DNA from: JBFFSQ01 sp041572275
GTDB lineage: Bacteria > Pseudomonadota > Gammaproteobacteria > SZUA-229
Reading direction: 5' to 3'
NCBI GenBank assembly: GCA_041572275.1
Contig: JBFFSQ010000108.1
Location: 1 to 9,806, forward strand
DNA: 9,806 nt
Shown: piece by piece, positions 1 through 7,027 of the stretch
Layout of the letters: every line of letters starts with the position of its first letter
Position numbering within the stretch: the first letter of the stretch is position 1
Notes under the pieces: generated by a model
Database searches by the model: none
What the model saw: the letters and a program-made list of their open reading frames with translations, nothing else
Told to the model about the DNA's origin: nothing
Position numbers and translations under genes: made by a program

Positions 1-725
1 GCTGTGTTCGTTTGCTCGACAATTTCTCCCTCTTTCATGACACAGACATATTCTGAATATTTCCGTACCAGATTCAGGTCATGAGTGATCAGCAGCACAG
101 ACATATTGAATTCTTTTTGAAGATCAGCAAGTAATTCCAGTATCTGTTGCTGGATGGTGACATCCAGTGCTGTTGTTGGCTCATCAGCGATCAGTAATTT
201 AGGTTTACAGGCCAGTGCCATAGCAATCATCACGCGCTGCCGCTGGCCTCCTGACATCATGTGCGGAAAGCTGTTGATATGTCTGTGTGGCTCTGGAATA
301 CCGACACGATCAAGCATTTCAATGGCTAGCGGCAGCGCCTGCTCCCGGCTCAGTTTCTGGTGCAACATAAATGGTTCGATCAACTGTTTACCAATAGGGT
401 ACACCGGGTTAAGTGAGGTCATCGGTTCCTGGAAGATCATGGCGATATCACGACCCCGAATTCTGCGCATGTCTTGCTCGCTACACACCAAAAGATCACG
501 GTTATCAAACAGGATCTCCCCGTCGGGAAAACGGGTGCGGGCTGATTCATGCAAACGCAACAGCGATAAGGCAGTGACCGATTTACCAGAACCCGACTCA
601 CCAACCAGGGCTATATTCTGACCGGGCATAATATCAAAACTAACTCTACGTACGGCCTCGATAACTGATTCTGGTGTCTGAAAATGTACAGTTAAATTTT
701 TAACGCTGATCAATGGTGTTGTCAT
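1..725 (-). CDS. yejF: YejF-type peptide ABC importer ATPase, N-terminal 241 residues (partial)
   Basis: ATP-hydrolysing subunit of the Yej peptide importer, acting on the cytoplasmic face of the inner membrane. The 241 visible residues form one complete nucleotide-binding domain: Walker A GESGSGKS at 42-49, Q-loop Gln99 in IFQEPMTSLNP, signature SGGQR at 158-162, Walker B LLIADE at 177-182, D-loop ALD at 186-188 and switch His215 in LLITHD. YejF proteins are usually about 530 residues with two fused ATPase domains. The second domain should therefore lie beyond the left edge; the truncation is caused by the window, not by mutation. The start is ATG at 725, two bases after the yejE stop (TGA-GC-ATG), with an AAGGA ribosome site inside the end of yejE. 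It is the last gene of yejABEF. The closely related DppD/OppD-type ATPases are the main alternative, but the neighbours point to YejF. Confidence 0.93.
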   Translation of the reverse strand, partial: MTTPLISVKNLTVHFQTPESVIEAVRRVSFDIMPGQNIALVGESGSGKSVTALSLLRLHESARTRFPDGEILFDNRDLLVCSEQDMRRIRGRDIAMIFQEPMTSLNPVYPIGKQLIEPFMLHQKLSREQALPLAIEMLDRVGIPEPHRHINSFPHMMSGGQRQRVMIAMALACKPKLLIADEPTTALDVTIQQQILELLADLQKEFNMSVLLITHDLNLVRKYSEYVCVMKEGEIVEQTNT

Positions 726-727
726 GC

Positions 728-1759
728 TCAGGATTTCCTTGTATCCGTGGCTTCACGTAGAGCTTCACCAATAAAGATCAACAACATCAGGGCACCCACC
801 AAAACCAGGAATGTCGTGATAGACAACCACCAGGCTGACAGGTTTTCTTTGCCTTGAGACAATAGCTCACCCAGACTGGGAGTCGAAGGGGGTACCCCCA
901 ACCCCAGATAATCCAGACTGGTCAAGGCCAGTATGGCCCCTGAGATTCGAAACGGTAAAAAGGTAATCACCGGCGTCAGGCTGTTGGGTAATAAATGATG
1001 GAACATGATGGAACGGTTGCTTAATCCCAAAGCTTTTGCCGCTTTCACGTAATCCATATTCCGGCCTTTTAAAAATTCAGCACGTACATAATCTGATAAG
1101 CCCATCCAGCCAAACATAGATAACAGGATAATGAGCAGTGTTACACTGGGCTGAAAAATTGAAGCAAATATAATCAATAAATACAGCTCTGGCATTGACC
1201 CCCAGACTTCAATAAAACGCTGGAACAATAGATCCGTGCGCCCACCAAAATAACCCTGAATGGCACCTGCCAGAATACCAATAGCCGTACCCACAATTGT
1301 CAGGGCGAAAGCAAACAAAATTGACAACCGAAAACCATAAATTAACCGTGCCAGTACATCACGGCCATGATCATCGGTACCCAGAAAGTTATACTCGGAT
1401 GGTGGTGCAGGATTGGGTAGATTCGACTCATAGGAAATACTGGAATAGTCATGAGGATTCAATGGCTCCAGCATCCAGTTGCCATTGCTAGTTAATATGC
1501 CACGTACATATTCATCTTTGTAATCTGTTTCAGTCTCAAAATCACCGCCAAAGGTGGTTTCTGGATAGGCCTGAATAACCGGATAAAAATATTCTCCCTG
1601 GAATTTCACAATCAACGGTTTATCGTTGCTGAGTACTTCAGCCAACAGACTGAGAAAAAACAAAAAGCAAAATATCCACAGACTGTAATAACCTCGCTTA
1701 TTGGATTTAAACCGAAACCAGGCACGCTGCATCGGTGACATGTGATTAACATATGCCAT
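728..1759 (-). CDS. yejE: YejE-type peptide ABC importer permease
   Basis: Second inner-membrane permease of the Yej importer, 343 residues, close to E. coli YejE in length and sequence pattern. One transmembrane helix lies near residues 25-43 (LWIFCFLFFLSLLAEV). It is followed by a large extracytoplasmic stretch of about 80 residues, then GTDDHGRDVLARL (127-139), the typical entry to the binding-protein-dependent permease domain of the DppC/OppC group. Five further hydrophobic segments occur. The EAA loop, which contacts the ATPase, is YVKAAKALGLSNRSIMFHHL at about 237-256. The ATG at 1759 shares its A with the yejB stop (TGATG), which implies translational coupling. A TTG three bases upstream would add one residue and is less likely. 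A run of 6-10 residues before MSPMQ is slightly longer than the E. coli N-terminus, so ATG at residue 7 is also possible. Confidence 0.95.
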   Translation of the reverse strand: MAYVNHMSPMQRAWFRFKSNKRGYYSLWIFCFLFFLSLLAEVLSNDKPLIVKFQGEYFYPVIQAYPETTFGGDFETETDYKDEYVRGILTSNGNWMLEPLNPHDYSSISYESNLPNPAPPSEYNFLGTDDHGRDVLARLIYGFRLSILFAFALTIVGTAIGILAGAIQGYFGGRTDLLFQRFIEVWGSMPELYLLIIFASIFQPSVTLLIILLSMFGWMGLSDYVRAEFLKGRNMDYVKAAKALGLSNRSIMFHHLLPNSLTPVITFLPFRISGAILALTSLDYLGLGVPPSTPSLGELLSQGKENLSAWWLSITTFLVLVGALMLLIFIGEALREATDTRKS

Positions 1760-2811
1760 CAACGACTCACCGACTCAAACTGGATGCGCGGATCAATAAT
1801 GACATAACTGATATCGGCCAGTAATTTAGCAAATAAGCCAAGGATGGTATAAAAAAACAGACTACCTAACACTACCGGATAATCACGCATCAATATCGAC
1901 TGGTAGGATAATAAACCCAGCCCATCCAGTGAAAATATTGTTTCAATTAAAAGACTGCCAGTAAAAAAAGCAGCGATAAAAGCACCAGGGAAACCTGTAA
2001 TGATGGGAATCATGGCATTTCGAAAAACATGTCGATAGAGCACACTGTTTTCGTTTAGCCCTTTGGCTCGCGCAGTAACCACATATTGTTTTCTGATCTC
2101 TTCCAGAAAACTATTCTTAGTCAACATGGTAAGTACAGCAAAACTACCCACGATAGAAGCGGTAATGGGCAAAACCATATGCCACAAATAATCCAGTATC
2201 TGCTGATACCAGGGAAGCTCATCCCAGTTATCAGACGTCAGTCCTTTGAGCGGAAAGATATCCCAGAAACTCCCGCCGCCAAATAACACCAGTAACATAA
2301 CACCGAGGACAAATCCCGGGATGGCATAACCGATCAGAATAACCGTGCTGGTAATCACATCAAAGTGAGTCCCATCCTTGATTGCTTTTTTTATACCCAG
2401 GGGAATACAGCTCAGATACACAATCAGAAACGACCAGACACCCAGACTAATAGAAACCGGCAACTTGGATATAATGAGATCCATCACTGACTTGTTGTAG
2501 AAATAACTCTCCCCAAGATCAAAGCGCATATATCGCCACATCATTTCAAAAAAACGCTGGTAAGCCGGCTTATCAAAACCGTACAAAGCATTCAATTGCT
2601 GGATATGCTCTTCAGACAGGCCTTTATCACCATGGTACAAACCCGCCGAACTGCTACTAATCTCACCACCTTTACCGGTACCTTCTAACTGGCTAATCAA
2701 CTGCTCAACCGGACCACCCGGCACAAACTGAGTCACTACGAAAGTCACCAACATGACACCGAATAAGGTTGGGATCATTAATAGTAAACGTTTCAGAATA
2801 TAAGCAGCCAT
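1759..2811 (-). CDS. yejB: YejB-type peptide ABC importer permease
   Basis: First inner-membrane permease of the Yej importer, 350 residues (E. coli YejB is about 364). It has the DppB/OppB pattern: helix 1 at about 7-30 (KRLLLMIPTLFGVMLVTFVV) followed by the PGGP motif at 31-34. A periplasmic region is rich in Gly and Ser at 42-60, where E. coli YejB has a longer Gly-rich insert. A block of five more helices follows. The EAA loop EEIRKQYVVTARAKGL (237-252) docks on the ATPase, and the C-terminal DPRIQF (340-345) is typical of YejB. Its ATG at 2811 shares its A with the TAA stop of yejA (TAATG), so it is probably translated by ribosomes finishing yejA. The 1-nt overlap with yejE continues the same packing. 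Confidence 0.96.
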   Translation of the reverse strand: MAAYILKRLLLMIPTLFGVMLVTFVVTQFVPGGPVEQLISQLEGTGKGGEISSSSAGLYHGDKGLSEEHIQQLNALYGFDKPAYQRFFEMMWRYMRFDLGESYFYNKSVMDLIISKLPVSISLGVWSFLIVYLSCIPLGIKKAIKDGTHFDVITSTVILIGYAIPGFVLGVMLLVLFGGGSFWDIFPLKGLTSDNWDELPWYQQILDYLWHMVLPITASIVGSFAVLTMLTKNSFLEEIRKQYVVTARAKGLNENSVLYRHVFRNAMIPIITGFPGAFIAAFFTGSLLIETIFSLDGLGLLSYQSILMRDYPVVLGSLFFYTILGLFAKLLADISYVIIDPRIQFESVSR

Positions 2812-4607
2812 TACTGTTTAACCCACCAGCTTTCAGTCATCCAGCTTATCGGACTGTAATAGAGAGGTAATTTATCCGGCCGAGAAAATTTATCCCAATA
2901 CGCGATTCGATGTTTATTGATATACCAGTTTGCAACCAGATAATGTCCATTTAATAATACGCGATCCAGGGCATGGCAGGCAGTTATCAGATCTTTGCGA
3001 TTACTGGCTGAAATTACTTTTTCTACTAAGGCATCAACCACCGGATTTTCGATGCCGGCCAGATTGCGCGAGCCATCCTGGTTAGCCGATCTGGAATGAA
3101 ACATCGTCAATTGCTCATTACCCGGCGATAACGATTGTGGGAAACTGCCTACGACCATATCGAAATCAAAACTACGAATGCGGCGAATATAAAGCGAACG
3201 ATCTACCATACGATAGGTCATCTTGATTCCCAGCTTGGCCAAATTACGAGCAAAGGGCGCCAGAATACGATCCATACCTTTTTGCGCCAGCATCACTACA
3301 TATTCAAGAGCCTGACCTTTATCGTTCACTAACACGCCATCTTTTACTTTCCAGCCAGCCTCTTCCAGGATCTTTTTAGCCTCGCGTAAGTTTTTGCGCA
3401 GAGATCTCGGTGCTTTGGTTGAAACCGGTTGCCATGGTTGAGTAAATACCGCCTCAGGCAATTGCTCACGATAGGGTTCCAGTAACTGCAACTCTTCACC
3501 CTGTGGAATACCACTAGCTGCCAGTTCCGTATTACTAAAATAACTGTCATTGACTACATATTGATTGTAAAACAAATGATCATTTGACCATTCAAAATCG
3601 AAACCCATTGCGATAGCCTGTCTCACCCTTGGGTCTTTAAATATTTCCCGTCGAGTGTTGAATACAAAGCCCTGCATGCCTGCATTATTTTTATGTGGCA
3701 ACAATTCTTTGATTATTTTTCCTGATTCGTAATTGGGGCCTTCATGTTCCCTGGCCCAAAGTTTCGAATAATACTCAAATCGAAAATCAAACTCCCCAGC
3801 CTTGAATGCCTCCAGAGCTATTACCAGGTCCTGGTAATATTTATACACGATCTGATCAAAATTATACTTACCTTTAATTGCAGGCAAATTTGCTGCCCAA
3901 TAATTCGGATCCCGTTGATAAACCAATTGTTTACCCCATGAGTAACTTGCAATGGTATATGGACCACTGGCTACAGGTATTTTTTCTGTTAATTTATCAA
4001 AGCTCTTATCACCTGGCCATTTTTTTGAAAATACAGGGATATCACCAAGGATCAAGTGCAGTTCAGGGTTAACACGATTGAAATCAAAACGAATTGTGTA
4101 CGCATCTTCGACCACTGCCTGTTTAACATCACCGTAAGTAAAACGATACTGCGGATGCGCTTTGTCAGACATCAAGGTATCGAATGAAAACTTAACATCA
4201 TTCGCGGTGATGTCATCGCCATTAGAAAATCGCGCTTTTCTGTTAATACGAAACTTTACTGACAATCTATCTTTAGCCAGCTCAATATCTTCAGCAATTA
4301 ACGGATATTTGGTAAATGGTTCATCCAGACTGGCTACCATCAATGTATCAAACACCAGATTTAAGCCTTCAGCTGAATTACCCTTGAGTATATAGGGGTT
4401 GAAACTATCAAAAGCACCGGTACCGGCCAGTACCAACTTACCACCTTTAGGAGCATCTGGATTTACATAATCAAAATGCGATAAATCAGAACCATATTTT
4501 GGCTCATAGCCCATAGCCATTGCCGGAACCGCCTGGGCCGACTCTGAAAACAACAATAATAATAAAAGAATGACAGGTATATTACGAAATCCTGTTTTTA
4601 TCAGCAT
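2811..4607 (-). CDS. yejA: YejA-type periplasmic peptide-binding protein of ABC importer
   Basis: Solute-binding protein (SBP_bac_5 family) that captures peptides or peptide-like compounds in the periplasm and delivers them to YejB/YejE. With ATG at 4607 it is 598 residues (E. coli YejA is 604). It starts with a signal peptide: Lys/Arg near the start, hydrophobic core IPVILLLLLLF at 10-20, and likely cleavage after SAQA at 26. There is no lipobox Cys, so it should be soluble. Mature-part family markers include HFDYVNPDAPKGG (44-56), DPNYWAANLP (233-242), the FNTRREIFKDPRVRQAIA stretch (316-333) and the C-terminal WYINKHRIAYWDKFSRP. A TTG at 4622 would add five residues; I prefer the ATG because GGAA lies about ten bases before it and the signal peptide is then normal. 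First gene of yejABEF, divergent from fabI. Confidence 0.95.
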   Translation of the reverse strand: MLIKTGFRNIPVILLLLLLFSESAQAVPAMAMGYEPKYGSDLSHFDYVNPDAPKGGKLVLAGTGAFDSFNPYILKGNSAEGLNLVFDTLMVASLDEPFTKYPLIAEDIELAKDRLSVKFRINRKARFSNGDDITANDVKFSFDTLMSDKAHPQYRFTYGDVKQAVVEDAYTIRFDFNRVNPELHLILGDIPVFSKKWPGDKSFDKLTEKIPVASGPYTIASYSWGKQLVYQRDPNYWAANLPAIKGKYNFDQIVYKYYQDLVIALEAFKAGEFDFRFEYYSKLWAREHEGPNYESGKIIKELLPHKNNAGMQGFVFNTRREIFKDPRVRQAIAMGFDFEWSNDHLFYNQYVVNDSYFSNTELAASGIPQGEELQLLEPYREQLPEAVFTQPWQPVSTKAPRSLRKNLREAKKILEEAGWKVKDGVLVNDKGQALEYVVMLAQKGMDRILAPFARNLAKLGIKMTYRMVDRSLYIRRIRSFDFDMVVGSFPQSLSPGNEQLTMFHSRSANQDGSRNLAGIENPVVDALVEKVISASNRKDLITACHALDRVLLNGHYLVANWYINKHRIAYWDKFSRPDKLPLYYSPISWMTESWWVKQ

Positions 4608-4670
4608 ATTATCTAATTCCAAATTAACTGACTCACTTGATTATTAAACAGCTGATCGCCCTGAAACCGT

Positions 4671-4699
4671 TTTACTATACTGTAATACATGTGTATAAA
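4671..4699 (+). promoter_or_regulatory. Candidate sigma70 promoter of fabI
   Basis: TTTACT (4671-4676) and TATAAA (4694-4699) are separated by exactly 17 bases. They match the -35 consensus at 4 of 6 and the -10 consensus at 5 of 6. Transcription would begin near 4706, giving a leader of about 60 bases before fabI. An inverted repeat ATACA-TG-TGTAT (4685-4696) overlaps the spacer and the -10, so it could be an operator, but its arms are only 5 bp. No start-site data are available. Confidence 0.5.
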
Positions 4700-4703
4700 T
4701 CTA
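4674..4703 (-). promoter_or_regulatory. Weak candidate promoter of yejABEF
   Basis: On the minus strand, TATAGT (4679-4674) matches the -10 consensus at 5 of 6. It lies 18 bases from TAGATT (4703-4698), a 3 of 6 match to -35. It would drive yejA with a leader of roughly 60 bases. It overlaps the fabI promoter candidate almost completely. The -35 is poor, so this is a tentative call; other AT-rich -10-like strings closer to yejA (for example TAATAA) also exist. Confidence 0.25.
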
Positions 4704-4756
4704 TTATTGCCATGCACTGAAAGTCTGTTAGCATAACACACACAAAGATAATAAAT

Positions 4757-4761
4757 AGGAG
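4757..4761 (+). promoter_or_regulatory. Ribosome binding site of fabI
   Basis: AGGAG ends seven bases before the ATG at 4769, an ideal spacing. It fixes the fabI start, which also matches the usual MGFL N-terminus of the family. Confidence 0.85.
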
Positions 4762-4768
4762 TCAACCT

Positions 4769-5554
4769 ATGGGTTTTCTAGCCGGTAAGCGTGCATTAAT
4801 TTTTGGAGTAGCCAGTAACCGCTCAATTGCCTGGGGCATTGCACAGGCCATGCATCGAGAGGGTTGCGAACTAGCATTCACCTACCAGAATGAACGTTTA
4901 CGAGAACGCGTTGAAAAGCTTGCCGGTCAATTAGACTCCGACATTGTAATTCCCTGTAACGTTGAAGATGATGAAGAAATCGAGGCGGTATTTGAGCACC
5001 TTGATGATTTCTGGGATTCCTTCGATATCATCATCCATTCTATTGCCTTTGCACCAAAAGAACTTCTGGAAGGCGACTACCTCGATAATCTAACCCGCGA
5101 TGGCTTCAACCTCGCTCACGATGTCAGTTCATACAGCCTCGCTGCTATCGCAAAAGCAGGCCGACATATGATGCAGAACCGAGATGATGCCTCAATCATT
5201 ACCCTGAGTTATTTGGGCGCAGTACGCACCTTTCCTGGCTACAATGTTATGGGCCTGGCAAAAGCCAGTCTGGAAGCCAATGTTCGATACCTGGCACATA
5301 ATCTAGGCCCTGAAGGAATACGTGTAAACGCAATATCAGCTGGCCCGATTAAAACTCTAGCCGCAGCCGGTATCGGCAGTTTCAAGAAGATATTTGAACA
5401 TGTTGAGACCAACGCCCCTCTACGTCGCAATGTGACTACCGAGGAAGTGGGTAATTCTGCTGCATTCCTGTGCTCGAGCCTGGCAAGTGGTATTACAGGT
5501 GAAGTGCTCTATGTCGATAGTGGATTCAATATTGTGGGACTCATCAATGAATAG
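4769..5554 (+). CDS. fabI: Enoyl-[acyl-carrier-protein] reductase (NADH), FabI
   Basis: Cytosolic enzyme that reduces the trans-2-enoyl-ACP double bond, the last step of each fatty-acid elongation cycle; target of triclosan and related inhibitors. 261 residues (E. coli 262), a short-chain dehydrogenase-type Rossmann fold. The nucleotide-binding turn is GVASNRSIAWGIAQAMHREG (13-32). The catalytic set is Tyr148 (LSYLGA), Tyr158 (PGYNVMG) and Lys165 (LAKASLEANVRY), spaced Y-x9-Y-x6-K as expected of FabI. The RVNAISAGPIKTLAA loop (185-199) is the substrate-loop region. The position equivalent to E. coli Gly93 is Ala (HSIAFAP, 90-96). It is transcribed alone on the plus strand, divergent from yejA and convergent with the symporter gene. 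FabL/FabV are excluded by length and motif. Confidence 0.98.
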   Translation: MGFLAGKRALIFGVASNRSIAWGIAQAMHREGCELAFTYQNERLRERVEKLAGQLDSDIVIPCNVEDDEEIEAVFEHLDDFWDSFDIIIHSIAFAPKELLEGDYLDNLTRDGFNLAHDVSSYSLAAIAKAGRHMMQNRDDASIITLSYLGAVRTFPGYNVMGLAKASLEANVRYLAHNLGPEGIRVNAISAGPIKTLAAAGIGSFKKIFEHVETNAPLRRNVTTEEVGNSAAFLCSSLASGITGEVLYVDSGFNIVGLINE

Positions 5555-5578
5555 CACCGACAAGCTTAAGGATATACA

Positions 5579-5625
5579 ATACAGCCTTATGCTGTCGCAA
5601 AGGCTGTATAACCAAGCCATACAGC
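5579..5625. repeat. Overlapping inverted repeats between the convergent fabI and symporter genes
   Basis: ATACAGCCTT (5579-5588) pairs perfectly with AAGGCTGTAT (5600-5609), giving a 10-bp stem with an 11-base loop. The right arm can instead pair with a third element: GCTGTAT (5603-5609) with ATACAGC (5619-5625), a 7-bp stem with a 9-base loop. The two structures exclude each other. They lie in the 76-bp gap between the fabI and symporter stops, so a shared transcript-end role is likely. Neither strand has a clear T tract, so this is not a classical intrinsic terminator. Confidence 0.6.
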
Positions 5626-5630
5626 AAGTG

Positions 5631-6926
5631 TTACCAGGTTTTAAGTTCTTTCTCTAACACTGTGGTCTCACCCTCAAGCTTGGCAATAACAACCGCCGCC
5701 ACTGAATCACTGAACACATTCACTGAAGTACGGAACATATCCAGTACGCGATCCACCGCCAGAATCAAGCCCACCGCCTCCATCGGTAAACCAATAGCTG
5801 CAAGAATTATACTGATAGCAACCAGACTGGCAGAAGGAATTCCGGCCACTCCAATCGAAGTTAACAATGCCACAAGAACGATTAAAAACTGTGTAGCAAA
5901 GCTCAATTCAATACCATAGGCCTGTGCAATAAACATTGCTGCCACACATTCATAAAGAGCAGTACCATCCATATTCACAGTAGCGCCCAAAGGCAAAGTA
6001 AAACTACTCACATTATTTGACACACCTGCTCGTTGTTCAACACAGTCAAGTGTTAAAGGTAAGGTTGCGGAGGAAGAACTGGTTGAAAATGCTGTCAACA
6101 GCGCGGGTGCCATCGCTTTGAAATGACGCTTAGGACTAACCTTCGCTACATACTTTAATATCAGAGGTAAAGTAATCAAAAAATGCGTCGCCAGTGCAAC
6201 CAATACCGTGAAGAAAAAAACCGCTAGCGGCTTGAATGCATCAAGACCAGAAGTTGCAATGACTTTTGCAACCAGCGCAAAAACACCGAGCGGTGCAAAT
6301 TTCATGACCCAGTTGGTTATTTCCATCATGACATCAAGCACGCCCTGCCAGAAACTCCTTAAGGTCGTACCTTGTGGCTCCTGAATGCGGGTAAGGAAAT
6401 AACCAAATAGTAAACTAAAAAAAATCAGACCCAGCATCTTCCCTTCGGCAGCAGCTGACACTATGTTCGCTGGCACCATACGCAGGAATACCGCAACGAT
6501 ATCACCGGCACCTTTCCCCTCAACCTTACCGGTTATCTCTTCGATATTTTCACTAAGTCCGATAATATCTTTTGCTGGAGCACCATCAACAATACCTGGT
6601 GTTGTCATATTAACAATCAACAAACCAGTTAAAATAGCCAACAGACTGGTAATTGCATAGTAACTCAGGGTCTTACCACCAAGACGACCAAGATTCTCGC
6701 CGGAGCCTATACCCATCATCCCCACAATAATTGACGCCACAACCAATGGCACTATCAACATCTTCAACGCATTTAAGAATAGCGTACCGAAAAAGTCGTA
6801 TAACTGATAGAACGTGATGCCAAACAAACCAGCATCCTTCCCTGTAAGCAGACCAGCGGCAACAGCCAGAAGAAGGGCCAGTAATATTTTCCAGTGCAAC
6901 TGTAAGCTGCGGATTTTTTCGAACAT
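5631..6926 (-). CDS. Glutamate/aspartate-type dicarboxylate/amino acid:cation symporter (DAACS/SLC1 family)
   Basis: Inner-membrane secondary transporter, 431 residues, importing acidic amino acids (probably glutamate/aspartate) with Na+ or H+. Landmarks in order: helix 1 at 12-28; FGTLFLNALKMLIVPLV (46-62); re-entrant hairpin 1 with the serine motif TSSSS (282-286); NMDGT in helix 7 (318-322); hairpin 2 GIPSAS (362-367); and helix 8 with Asp392, Asp396, Arg399, Thr400, Asn403 and Asp407. The last set matches GltPh Asp390, Asp394, Arg397, Thr398, Asn401 and Asp405, the substrate and sodium ligands, which favours amino acids over the C4-dicarboxylate carrier DctA. I chose ATG 6926 because AGGG lies six bases upstream; ATG 6932 has the AGGG touching it, which is too close. 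It stands alone between fabI and ppiD. Confidence 0.93.
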   Translation of the reverse strand: MFEKIRSLQLHWKILLALLLAVAAGLLTGKDAGLFGITFYQLYDFFGTLFLNALKMLIVPLVVASIIVGMMGIGSGENLGRLGGKTLSYYAITSLLAILTGLLIVNMTTPGIVDGAPAKDIIGLSENIEEITGKVEGKGAGDIVAVFLRMVPANIVSAAAEGKMLGLIFFSLLFGYFLTRIQEPQGTTLRSFWQGVLDVMMEITNWVMKFAPLGVFALVAKVIATSGLDAFKPLAVFFFTVLVALATHFLITLPLILKYVAKVSPKRHFKAMAPALLTAFSTSSSSATLPLTLDCVEQRAGVSNNVSSFTLPLGATVNMDGTALYECVAAMFIAQAYGIELSFATQFLIVLVALLTSIGVAGIPSASLVAISIILAAIGLPMEAVGLILAVDRVLDMFRTSVNVFSDSVAAVVIAKLEGETTVLEKELKTW

Positions 6927-6996
6927 GAGCATCCCTAAGATGTTATGACATATTAGCTAGTCAGTACACGCACTTTACTGCATCACGTATGGAGGC

Positions 6997-7019
6997 ATCA
7001 CGAGCCATTGGCTCGTGAT
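6997..7019. repeat. Perfect 10-bp hairpin downstream of ppiD
   Basis: ATCACGAGCC (6997-7006), loop ATT, GGCTCGTGAT (7010-7019). On the minus strand the stem begins 8 bases after the ppiD TAA stop, so it should sit at the 3' end of the ppiD message. No T run follows on either strand, so it is more likely an mRNA 3'-end stabiliser or a weak/Rho-assisted end than a classical terminator. It also lies upstream of the symporter gene, whose promoter should be within 6933-6996; I see no convincing match there. Confidence 0.6.
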
Positions 7020-7027
7020 AAAATAAT

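Noticed and set aside
154..621. 155-residue plus-strand reading frame
   Set aside because: Antisense shadow of the yejF ATPase domain, whose Walker A, signature and Walker B motifs are clear on the minus strand.
1760..1762. TTG start for yejE
   Set aside because: The next codon is ATG, which shares its A with the yejB stop, a standard coupled junction.
4608..4622. TTG start for yejA adding five residues
   Set aside because: The ATG at 4607 has a better-placed ribosome site and gives a normal signal peptide.
6927..6932. Upstream ATG for the symporter
   Set aside because: The AGGG ribosome site touches this ATG, leaving no spacer, while the ATG at 6926 has six bases.
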